DNA of 64,000 nucleotides, taken from positions 11,617,448 through 11,681,447 of the forward strand of contig NC_088108.1 of NCBI RefSeq assembly GCF_036370855.1. The letters run 5' to 3'. The stretch comes from Dromaius novaehollandiae (taxonomy: Eukaryota > Chordata > Aves > Casuariiformes > Dromaiidae). The position numbers were made by a program, and so were the translations under genes. The notes under the pieces were generated by a model. The model saw only the letters and a list, made by a program, of their open reading frames with translations, searched no databases and was not told where the DNA came from. Shown here one piece after another: positions 51,115 to 64,000 of this stretch (position 1 is the stretch's first letter; each line of letters begins with the position of its first letter).

Positions 51115-51236
51115 CTACAACAAATGAGCCTCAATGCGGAGCCAGTGGAGTCCTTGGCGAACATAACGGACCAGATTGGTCATACTGCTGTGTTGTGTTA
51201 AGGGTCCCATCACTGAGTCCAGGTCTACAAAGAATT
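51115..51236 (-). CDS. AFF2: AFF2 last coding exon with stop codon
   Basis: The exon begins AA, completing the Glu of KENKEFF, and then encodes 39 residues: [21 protein letters not shown] and [18 protein letters not shown], before TAG at 51117-51115. The acceptor TTTGTTTCCTGTGTATTGCAG is strong. The MGP(L/V)T.HSSM...[11 protein letters not shown] pattern is the terminal helix pair of AFF proteins, and the IEAHLL end is what I would expect of AFF2, where I recall IDAHLL. The stop is followed directly by an in-frame TGA, giving tandem stops. The exon is short and is masked by longer chance open frames in other frames that cross the stop codon. Confidence 0.9.
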
Positions 51237-51529
51237 CTGCAATACACAGGAAACAAAAGTCACTGTTTCAGGCAACTGTACAGAAATACATGTATTATGA
51301 CACTTTCATACTCACTAGCAGCAGTGTAATTAGTGAGTTGTCAAGACCTTGTAAACACAAGCACATAGTCTGTAGGAAAGACTCCTGATACACAGGAGTC
51401 CTGATACACAAGGCCTGCATCAAGGTGGCTCCCAGTGTCAAGGTCAGAGGGTTATATGGTGACATCCTGTCTAAAGTCTTGCTTAAAACACTACGAAGAA
51501 GATCCCCAGCAACTTTTCTATTCAGTCTA

Positions 51530-51665
51530 TGATTTTGAACCCATCACTATCATTTAGAAAAATGTCCTGGCTCCTCCTAAAGATTGCAAGTGATGGAAAA
51601 AAAATATTTCTAGGTAAGTTGTCCAAGAATGAATTACCCTCACATCACAGAAATCACCTCATCAT
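51530..51665 (-). mobile_element. Old CR1 LINE fragment in AFF2 intron
   Basis: The passage tagaaaaatgtcc, then caagtgatggaaaa, then aggtaagttgtccaa and gaattaccctcac follows in order the old CR1 pattern (gtgatggagaatcc, ggtaagttgttccaa, ttaattaccctcac). It is strongly decayed and lies about 300 bp upstream, in transcription direction, of the last coding exon. Confidence 0.6.
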
Positions 51666-52848
51666 AGAAATCTGTCACAGAATACTTCACCTTATAATGC
51701 TTCTTTAGGGTCAAACTCTAAAATTTAACATTGACATCTTGTAACTCTTTTTGCACTGGATTTTAAAACTGCAGAATTTAAACAAAGGCAACAATGTACT
51801 TAAACAGACCAAAATAGAATATCCATGCTGGAAGTCAACCAAAACATGGTATGGGTGGTTGCCAGTGGTCTTCCTTTAGCTCCGATGATCTTCATTTTCA
51901 ATTTTTTAAGCCCAGTCTAGACTTGCTGACTGTATGATTTAAATAGCTGGCAATGAACTATGCCACTTTTTTTTTCATGCTGCACTCTCTCCTGGGCCTG
52001 AAGAGCTGATCTGATCCTAAAGAGGACCCTCCACTTTCTGTAACTGCCATTGCAGCAGCTTTGCTGCAGCCATCTGCGCATCCTGTAACAGCTTCAGAGG
52101 CCCCAGGGGATGGGGAAGGAAGGGGAAGGAAGAAAGGGAGAGAGGGAATGTGGCAGGAAAATGATATTTAGGAGATGGGAACCTGCCTCAGCTGGAAGCC
52201 CCTCAGAGTACAGATGGCAACCAACTACCATGATAACCAGTGGCTGAGCCCCTACATTCACATCCCATCTAAAATCCAGTCCTCTCAGCACTCAGCCAGC
52301 TAACACTGTGTTGGCTGCAGTTCTGAAGTGTAGATGCTGGGTACAAAATCATTATCAGTACTTTCTTCAGAATGTAAGTGCTGCTTTGAGGCCTTCTATT
52401 CAAGTATTGACAGCCTGACCCTGGTCAGCTTGGGAGCTACAACTGTATCACAGCACAAAGTGATATGGCTGGAGGCAAGCATAAAGAAAGCTTAGGGATA
52501 TCACCAGTCATGTTATAATTCTGTAGCCAGCAGTTACTTTTAATCTTCCTTCCTCTGTCTTTTATTCCCCTCCTCCAGCGTGAAATCAATACATTTAGCA
52601 GTGAAATAATGCACTGTCTTGCTTGCATTCTAGTGATCTAATTCTAGACTCAAATAAACAATAATTGCTCTAAACACTGGGAATTCAGCTTGAAGACTAA
52701 TTTCAGTTTACCAATCCGAAATTATTTCTTGAAAAAGCTATAAACACTAAAGCCACTTATTTAACTTATATGTGAAATAACAGGCCTTCATCACTACAGA
52801 GCTGATGGTTTTCTACTGCAGAGCAAAAGTGCTGCTATCTTTAGAAGC

Positions 52849-52870
52849 AAAAAAAAAAAAAAAAAAAAAA
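52849..52870. repeat. Poly(A) run of 22 in AFF2 intron
   Basis: Pure A run on the plus strand, poly(U) in the gene's transcript. Confidence 0.95.
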
Positions 52871-53595
52871 TTTTGTAAAATCAGCTGAGAGCTTGATGCT
52901 GTAACTGCTGAACAGCTCTGAAGGTGATCCAGCACAGACCAGCACACGGTTTGGCTTTGGGAAGTGTGCAGTTTAGGCTGCCCTGCTATAGAGGCAGGTT
53001 TTACGACCTGCTCCTATTCCCCGACATGCCCTACACTCCGCTGACTACAGGCAATGCAACCAAAGGTACACTGCTGTGTGTTCCCCCCTTCCTTTTCAAT
53101 CTGGATCAGCTTGGTGGGTCATAGTTGTGCTGCTCTCTTTCTTGCTATGCTTTTTCACTGTAATGGTACATGTTTATAGGAGGCTGACAAGAAAGGGATC
53201 TGCCTCCTGCTTTAGGCCAGCTGGACATGAGTCAAGTCCAAACTGGGAGTGTGCTGGCGTACTCAGAGGAGCACAAAACCGAAGCTGGCAGCCATGCACA
53301 CGGGGAGGGTGTGCTACAGACTCACTAACGCGGCTATGTAGCTCCTATAATGTGGAAGAGGTCTCTTGTGTCTGCATGGGCATAACCTAAGAAACATCTA
53401 TGGTAGCTGGAGGAGCCTGCTAGGCTGCTAGACACTAGAACAATGGGGCCACATTTTTAGCCCAAGCTCTATTAGCTCATCAGGGACATGTTCTGAGGCA
53501 AGACAACCCCTGTGATTCAGAAGACAACGGAAACAATGAAAGCTCATCACTAGATCTGTTTTTTGATGGAATATTGGGTTTTCAATTAAACAGGC

Positions 53596-53616
53596 TTTTT
53601 TTTTTTTTTTTTTTTT
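53596..53616. repeat. Poly(T) run of 21 in AFF2 intron
   Basis: Pure T run on the plus strand, poly(A) in the gene's transcript. Confidence 0.95.
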
Positions 53617-54359
53617 AAAAGACCATTCCAATTTCTAAGGGAAAAAATTCTCATTGTTTATGATGACCTGAATGCCTAAACCCCAAATTTAGAGACCAAG
53701 AAATTTGTATATTGTTGGGACTTAGGGCAGAGCCTAGGGTTTGCACGTGTCCTGTTTGCTGTCATGGGCAATTTGGACCCCGAGTCCACACACAAGCAAG
53801 GCAGGGCTTGTGCACAGCAGCTGTCAGCCCGGCTGGCAAAAGTGGAGTGGAGGTAGCTATGGAGTAAGGAGTGAGACCTGTCCCAGCCACTAAGATGCAA
53901 GTGTTTTGAGTGATTTCAGAGATGCAGGTGAAAACTGCTACAAATTACCATTAGGGTTAGATTTCATGAAACAATATGTTATTTCCCGTGTCAAAATGTC
54001 TTAAATATATCCTTATGTAAGTGAAATCCATCATGTGATATGATGAAAACCTGCAGACTACAGCAGCAGCTCTTATGTACTTCTGTTTTGTTACACTAGG
54101 CTTTTTTCAAATTGCAGTTTAAGTGCGCAACTTTAAATCTAAAATTTGATTAGGAATGAGGTGTCTTTCCAGACAGACTGTAAAGACAGGCATGCTGTAA
54201 CATGTATGAACATCTGATTTCTCTCTCCAATGACTTATGGGATTATAATTATACTTAAATGTGATTTGAAGCAACACAAACTTTCCATTCACTGTGAGAA
54301 TGCTGTAGTTTGCGAAACAAGTAAAGAAGTGACCAAATGGGCACAATCCTAGATGTCTT

Positions 54360-54440
54360 GCTCATGTGAGAAACCCTTATTCATACATCCAATCCCACTA
54401 AAATCAAGGGGACTGCTCATCTGAATAAAGATTGCTCCTC
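54360..54440. repeat. Hairpin repeat (MITE-like) in AFF2 intron
   Basis: The arms cccttattca and ctgaataaag are inverted and flank 'cccactaaaatcaagggga', a decayed 'cccattgacttcaatggga' core. It is a clear member of the old 'ttactcacgtgagtaa' hairpin group. Confidence 0.6.
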
Positions 54441-55844
54441 TATGACTTTATTAAATTTGGTTTATTTGATCGTAAACCATAATGAGAAAAAGAAGAGTAT
54501 GTGTGTGGGGGGGAATTCAGAAAAAGAGTCAGCAGGTTTTTCCTCATCCAGCTCCAGGACTGGTAACAGCAGTGCCTGGGTATATCTTCTGTCTGCTGGC
54601 TGAATGCCTGAGCTATTTTGATTCAATATCAAGCAGAACATTTAACAAGTCCACAACACACAGGGCTAATTACAAGATTATCGCCATCTCATTCTCCTAT
54701 TGGAGCATCCCTTTGCATTCCCACTATAATATTCTGCAGTACATTTGACAGGGAATCACTTTCACATTTTGTGAAAATGGATGCAGCTATGGAAAAAATC
54801 CAAAATGACTGCACTGCTACTAAATTAACAGATGCGAACAAAGACAAGAAGCAGTGGGGAGGACTGGACAGAACTTCTATTATTGTTCCTCATCCAGGGA
54901 TAGATCATTATGACCTACTATTCAGACATAAAAACCTATAAATCTCAAGCCTGGTTTCTCTAAATCAGTAGAAATTTGCCACTGACATTAATGGCAGTAA
55001 GATCAAACTGCATACAGTGAGCACGTTTGTCGGGAAAAGGCAGCCATCTGAAGTTTCAGTATAATTTAAGAGAATGAGCCAATTCACAAAGAGACTATTT
55101 CCCAGTTAGGCTCTGCACCTCTAGTATCAAAGAAAGCTTTGTCCATGATTTGTGTAAGCCCAAGCTGGAATCTGAATAATTACATTACCATGGGGGCAGT
55201 TCACAGCTGGCCAGCAATAGGGCAAATTTGTCCTTCAGTTACATCTCTGCAACTCCACTATAGTCAATGTAACCCAGTCACAAGCCACTTGCCAAAATTC
55301 CTTGGAACAACCATGGTAAAGACTTGCGCTTTGCTGTTAGAAATAAATAAAAATTGGATTTGCAATCCAGTCGTAGGATAGCCAAGGCCATGGTTTTCAG
55401 TGGACATGTCATAATCAGACTCCCTGCATAAACTTAAGATCTGATGTTTGCTTATTACCCTAGCTAGCATTTTAATAGTCTTAAACCGGATGACAGAGCA
55501 GTCTGCAAATAACCTCTGTGCTCCAAGAAAAGCTGAAACTGTGAACGAATTTGTAGACTCAAAAGCCCTCATCACTTGGGGCTCGTGTTTGCTAAATTAT
55601 TTGCCAGCTGCTCCGATAACCCTGTGTTCAGCATGTTGCACATATCTCCCCCTGTGCTTGACAAGGGAAGATATAAATTGGCTACAGTGACCAGCAAGCA
55701 GATTTGATCTGTTTGCTCAAGCTCTAACAGCTGTGCTCTTAGATGGGGCGGTTCTAGGTTCAATTCCCAACAATTCCTGTTAGGACAAAAAGAAATCTAA
55801 CGCTGATGAGTGAAACAGGACAAGGACGCGGCAGCGCGGGGCAC

Positions 55845-56059
55845 CTTTGTTCTCCTTAGTGAGCTTATCAGCCATGTCCCAGTGCTCGTAGCTCCGCAGG
55901 ACGTTGTTGGTGATGTTGACGTGGCTGGCGGCCATGTGGTGGATGCGCTGAGGGATGGTGATGGTCCCTGCCGAGGAGGAGCCGGCGGTGCCTGCGCTGC
56001 TCCCGGCAGAGCTGGCTGGGGACGGGCTGAGGGACATAGGTGACGGCGTTTCTGTGCTC
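55845..56059 (-). CDS. AFF2: AFF2 coding exon, low-complexity linker plus [10 protein letters not shown] segment (second from last)
   Basis: This 215-nt exon completes Lys, encodes 71 residues and ends with the G of a split Glu codon. The order is a Pro/Ser linker ([17 protein letters not shown]), a Ser/Ala/Gly stretch of about 16 residues, then [19 protein letters not shown] and [19 protein letters not shown], the penultimate helices of the C-terminal homology domain. The acceptor is TTTCATCTCTCGCAG. The donor reads AAAG|GTGCCC, which keeps GT but is poor at positions +4 to +6. The exon is much richer in GC and CpG than its surroundings, mostly through the Ser/Ala/Gly codons. The phase joins exactly to the last exon and restores the family KENKEFF motif. 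Confidence 0.9.
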
Positions 56060-59000
56060 CTGCGAGAGATGAAAGCAGAGTGAGTCCCACTCAGGCACAC
56101 CACTTACCCTGAACTCACAGAAAAAAAATCAACTCTGCACCCCAGCTGGAGAAGAACGTGCAGTTGCATCTCCTGGCTTTATAAGAGGACAGCTTATAAA
56201 CTGGAGCTGATTGAAAATAAAAAGAGATTTAATTCTCCCCACAAATGAACCTGTTATTTAAAAAAAAATACATATATCTACCATAAAAATAGAGCAATCT
56301 TTCAGAGAAAGAAGTATCTCATAGCTGTAATGATTTTTCTACCTGCTGCCAGAAGCTGGTATGGCAGTTAGAAAACACTCAATGTGCAATATTGGCTTAT
56401 TATCAAAGCATTTTGTGGAAACCACAATGACAGTTTGCTCCAAATACAGTCACCACAATAAGCAAAGTGCAAGTCTTAAAAGCACCCTGCAGAGCAGTAT
56501 TAGGAGCTGAGGGTACTGCAGGATTATGAATATCTCTATAGGATTCTTTAAGACTGGCTATGGAGATTTGTTTCTAATTGCCTAAAGTTCATCTGCACAG
56601 CTTTATACAGAGCTGTGTTTTAAGTTACCTACTTAGTGCAGCACTAATGTTCTAATATAGATTTTCCTTTAATTCTAACACAAGCAATTAGGAATCACCT
56701 GCTGGCTGCAAGCAGTGCGGAGGTCAGCACAGCAACCTCGTATGTTTAGAGCTGTGCAGTGCTGAATGCTCACGTACAGCTGCTCTCTTTGAAAACTGAT
56801 TTCAGTGAACAAGATTACGGGTTCCAAAAATCTATTCTCTTGCCCTCATTTGGAACCACTTACCTAAACAAATGCATTCGATTTGCTGTGAAATACACTG
56901 GGGCTGAGATGTTCCCGGCACTCTCTGCATGAAGCAAGGATGCCCGAACTCCCCAAACGGGGATGTCCTGACCCTTCTCAAGATGGGCGGTCACTGATGC
57001 TCCATGCTGGACAACAGCACAGAGATCACCCAGTCTTGTTAGGGGCCCAACGCAAACCCCAGAATGGAAAGGCTCCTCTTGGCTTTATAAGCCACCACCA
57101 ATGGTCATAGACATGACCATAGACACAGCATGGGAACAGAGCTGTGATGTGACACCGTGTAGGTGCTGTACAACAAGAACTCTGCCACCCATGGCATAGC
57201 CCTGGGCTAAAGGACACTTCTGACACCAGCTTTTGCTGCAGATTTTCCAACTGTTTTCCTACTATTCTCTGTGCTCAACAACAGCTGTCTCAAGATGGGA
57301 TACATCCTTTTTCCAGAGCTAAAGACCCAAGTTAGTTTAGCAGCTAGTACATTTTTCACACAGCTTACATGATATAGTTTAAGCATATCCTATGGCACAA
57401 ACGTTTTATTTCTAAGTCTCAGAACATCCTGGTTGCTTGGCATGCCACAGTGTCTTTAATGCACAGAAAAGCTGAGCTGTACTTGATTAGGTCTGGGAGC
57501 AGTTAAAAATCATAAAGTATCTGAGGGGACCAGGAGTATTTTGTTAGAGCCACTTACAACAAGCTGACGCACTTCTGCCAAATAAAGCACATTGTTCATT
57601 GGATTTACCCTGTTGTGCACAGCCATTATTACTGTGGTGAGTCTATTAAATCTCTCTATTTCGTGCTTTCTGTCGCTAGAGGTGGGAAACATTTCTGTAA
57701 TGAAACCAAGGAAAAATTGTTTCACTGCCAGCCTGGAACTCAGGCCAACTTCATAGAGGTTCACAAACCTTTCAAACAAATGTGGCCAGAAATTCCAGTA
57801 AGCTAAGAAGAGATTTTTGATGATTTGAGATCCTGAGCCAGATGACACTTCATAGCAATGGAGAAGTTTTGCTTTGCTCAAAGAAGATTTGAGAATATCC
57901 CGCTCTTGCCCCATCCTGAACCAGACTGTTGATCCATCTCCAGTGGGGCCATATCCCGGTGGTGTTTGGTCTCTTGTCTGTGGTGTGACTTCTCTTACCA
58001 TCAGGTATGAATTTATGGGGGAATATGAGGAAACTCTAGACCTAGTAGCCCTGGGGACCACAGCACATGTGCTCCCCACTGCAGTACCAGGCTCACAGCA
58101 ACCCTTGAAGCCACCAGGACGCACCTGAACTGTATGTCAACTCTCTGAGCCAGCTGGAGAATTTTTCTTCTGAGACTCCAGACAGAGGCAACAGAAGGCC
58201 TGGATATGGACTTTGTTCTTTGCATGCGGGTTCACAGGCATCACAATAATACTGTTATGACAAGACCCTGTCATATTTAGTTATTCTTATATACTAAGTG
58301 CTTCTTCCTCTGAATAAAAGAGAGAGATGTGCACTTCCAGGCTGTTGGACCTTTACTTGCTTTTCTCCCAAGCTAGCGGGAAGACACTGCAGGTGTCACG
58401 TAGAAGCGATGCTGACCCAAATGCTGGGTTTCAGCTGCCTAGTTTGCGGCTGGACAAGAATTTTCTCCTCCAGTCAAAACTCACTGATTCTAAATCCTGG
58501 GCACCTAATCAGTCCCTTTGAATAACACAGGGGAGATGATGTCACCTCCAGAGCACACACTCTGCAGGGCTGCGTTACAGGGTGGGACTAAAAAGATAAC
58601 TTGCTTTCCATGACAATGTTAGGTATAAGCCACTTCTTATGGAAAAAGAAAAGAGTTGTAATGCACCAGTGGTCTACTCTGGCATGGGAACTTTATGTAG
58701 ACCTTACTGGAGAGATATAATATGCTATTGCAATACAATGTTTCACTGAAAATCTGGCATAATATTGGATCATTTAATTTAGGATTTATTTTTCCAATGT
58801 TAAAACATCCTTTTGTTTGTTTTTGTTTATAAGGGTTTTTTATTTCAACACTTTGGTTTGTGTTATAATCTATACTTAACTGCATAAAAAAGCACCTTGA
58901 AACAAAGTATTTTGAACCAACGAGAGTATTTGGGAAGAATTTTCCCTAAACAAAATATTAGAATTTCTAGTTTTGCACTTATTCAGAACAAGTTCTGTTC

Positions 59001-59953
59001 AAAAACTTAAGTTCTTTGTGTACTAAACATCTACCCCTTCTACAGCACTATTAACTTGTTTCCTTATTTGGTCCTCAGAAGTCATCACCAGAAACAGTAA
59101 TGGTCATTTTCACTTAGAATTCAGCCTACTCAAAGAAGGAAAAATGGGTAAAGTCCTTCTGCTTCGTTTTATCTGTATGTGTGTCCAGAAGAGAGGATCA
59201 AGAAAGATATGCATTAGATGGCAATAGATGTGGCCAGATAAAAGCAAAGTTGCAGCAGCAACTCACCTCCACTGAAAGCAGATCATAATTACATTCCTCA
59301 AATTTTGTATTTGAGGTGAGGGTGTTTTAGCATTAGTATAAAGCCTCTTATAATTGGCTGACTAAGTGCCTTCACATTTTCACCACTATTATGCGTTCAG
59401 TTTTATTAAACTGCACTTACCATATATCTATGAAATATTCATTGGTCTTTCATTACTGAATGAATCATTGAAAAATCATTGCAATGAAGGTTAACTTTAC
59501 TTTGGCTTCCTGAAATGACATGGTACGTGCTAGCTAATTAACAGATATTTTTATGGCCTTCATTTGGCCTGAGATGCAAACTGTCAAAGAACTCAGCGTA
59601 GAACCACCACGGTCTGATTTTAGGCTTGTGGGGGCTCTGCATAAAAGATGAAGGTGTGTTTCAACTCTTCTTTCCCACCCCCATACCAAATGGCTTGTAT
59701 GGGTACCTAATTTAGCCTGACGGGAACCCCTCATCCCCACAAGCCCAAGGCAGCTGTATTGACCATGAACCCCTAAAATCAATTCTGTAGCCCAGAAGAA
59801 CATTTTCTACCTGCTACCTAACTGAAATATACCTTTAGCTCCCATACCACTCTGTCATCGCCAGGTCTTTGCCTTTGAAAGCATCAAAACATTTCCCCCC
59901 ACCCCTTGGGACCACTTGTTCCCAGACAGAAGTATTTAGCAGAAAATACTCAC
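56060..59953 (-). other. AFF2 intron, about 3.9 kb
   Basis: The intron joins the QAPSPW exon to the STETPSP exon. It contains an unbroken open frame of 204 codons on the sense strand (57510-58124) that matches no family I recognise; it is treated as non-coding here and listed among the findings. Otherwise it is unremarkable AT-rich sequence. Confidence 0.8.
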
Positions 59954-60003
59954 TTTCCATTGCCGCCCCAAGGTGAGGGGGCCTGCGAGGCTTTTGAGGA
60001 GTT
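59954..60003 (-). CDS. AFF2: AFF2 coding exon, start of Ser/Pro linker (third from last)
   Basis: This 50-nt micro-exon encodes NSSKASQAPSPWGGNGK, with the last Lys codon split AA|G. The acceptor is CTTTTGTACTTGCAG-like with a clear pyrimidine run upstream, and the donor is a perfect GTGAGT. The QAPSPW motif followed by a Gly/Asn stretch and GK is conserved across AFF paralogues just after the ...YFK helix, so the exon's place in the order is certain. It starts on a codon boundary, matching the end of the previous exon 2.9 kb upstream. It is too short to appear as an open frame of its own and was found by following exon phase and family order. Confidence 0.88.
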
Positions 60004-63365
<3,362 letters not shown>

Positions 63366-63437
63366 CATAAAACTGCTAGTTTCTTGTCCCCTTCTGTGGC
63401 AGAAGAGCCTGTGAAATTCTTGAGTCTCATTGCATAC
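63366..63437 (-). CDS. AFF2: AFF2 coding exon, C-terminal homology domain (fifth from last)
   Basis: This 72-nt exon starts with one base that completes an Arg codon from the previous exon, encodes YAMRLKNFTGSSATEGDKKL followed by AVL, and ends with TG, the first two bases of a Cys codon. The acceptor reads TTTCTGACAAG after a long pyrimidine tract, and the donor is a perfect GTGAGT. The sequence corresponds to the AFF-family helix usually written ELIRYAMRLK and the following loop that leads into (K/Q)LAVLC. Phase 1 in and phase 2 out are matched exactly by the next exon. The upstream exon that would carry the SPYTMY...ELIR part was not found before the window ends. Confidence 0.88.
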
Positions 63438-64000
63438 CTTGTCAGAAAGGTAAGGAGAAAAGAATTTGGGAGTTAAGGTATTTCCAAGAGAATTGGTGAC
63501 ACTGAGAAATAACAACCATATACAGATATACCTCTCCAAGCACAACAGTTAACGATCACATTGTTCCATAACGATGAGATCAACGCAACACTCAACAGAA
63601 AGCATCACTTAAAATCTGGACAACTAAAGTAAATCATCAATCTGTTTTCTAGGCCAATGAGGTGAACTATTTCTGAGAGTGTTAATGATGTTACATTCAG
63701 CCATCTGAGTCTAGCAATCTTTGTGATGAGTGTTGGGAGAAGTATAGGATCTCAGCCCCGTATGTACTAAAGAGTAGAATAATATATAACAAGGTTTTAC
63801 ATATAATACTTTGGGCTTGAATAATACCTTCAAAATCCTTCTCATAAATGCTTCTTCAAAGCTTTTAAAATGTTTTATATAGAAAATGGGTTTAAATACA
63901 GGAAAGGTCATGTTCACAGCTTTTTAAGTTCTTAGGTCCATTAATTTGTGAGGCTTGTATACTTTGTCTTCCCTCTCTATTTAATTGCTGCTGTCCAGCA
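63438..64000 (-). other. AFF2 intron, truncated by window end
   Basis: This is the intron sequence upstream of the first visible exon. It has a clear pyrimidine tract next to the acceptor (TTCTTTTCTCCTTACC). I looked for the preceding family exon (the ...SPYTMYSE...ELI part) and did not find it before the window ends. Confidence 0.7.

Larger units (their letters stand above)
51237..55844 (-). other. AFF2 intron, about 4.6 kb
   Basis: This intron precedes the last exon. It contains a decayed CR1 fragment (about 51.53-51.66 kb), a hairpin repeat (54360-54440), a 22-A run (52849-52870) and a 21-T run (53596-53616). In the sense strand these runs are poly(U) and poly(A) respectively. Confidence 0.8.

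Noticed and set aside
63711..63917. Minus-strand open frame as the next upstream AFF2 exon
   Set aside because: Its translation does not match the expected AFF residues preceding YAMRLK, and the splice phase does not fit.

Overview
The window looks like vertebrate nuclear DNA from a sauropsid, most likely a bird. Evidence: about 40% GC with short CpG-rich patches, intron/exon structure with GT-AG splice sites, decayed CR1 LINE 3' ends (about 7.8, 38.6 and 51.5 kb), and several very old hairpin-type repeats containing the 'gaagtcaatgg' core seen in bird, turtle and crocodile genomes. There are few young repeats and no sign of bacterial gene organisation. A turtle or crocodilian is a less likely alternative.

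Only one protein-coding gene is supported. It is the 3' end of an AF4/FMR2-family gene on the minus strand, best matched to AFF2 (FMR2). Five coding exons can be placed to the base (63366-63437, 62912-63005, 59954-60003, 55845-56059, 51115-51236). Every phase joins correctly, and together they encode the last 183 residues: the second half of the helical C-terminal homology domain, a Ser/Ala/Gly/Pro-rich linker, the [10 protein letters not shown] segment and a C terminus ending ...EAHLL. The TAG stop is followed at once by TGA. A long AT-rich 3' UTR probably runs to a poly(A) signal near 41.6 kb. In the transcript it carries two long GU repeats and several old hairpin repeats. Upstream exons lie beyond 64 kb.

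The remaining 41.6 kb (1-41,600) is a gene desert downstream of that gene. I found no recognisable coding gene, tRNA, rRNA or CRISPR array there. It holds decayed CR1 and hairpin repeats, microsatellites, six compact CpG clusters (about 2.1, 4.2, 19.3, 26.4, 27.7 and 39.2 kb), a CCAAT plus double CRE/ATF site cluster at 4.5-4.6 kb, AT-rich blocks with homeodomain and octamer sites that look like enhancer candidates, and one unusually long unassigned open frame at 10.4-11.2 kb with a strong splice acceptor inside it.

I could not run any search. Assignments rest on hand translation and remembered family motifs, and the AFF2-versus-AFF3 call should be confirmed by alignment.
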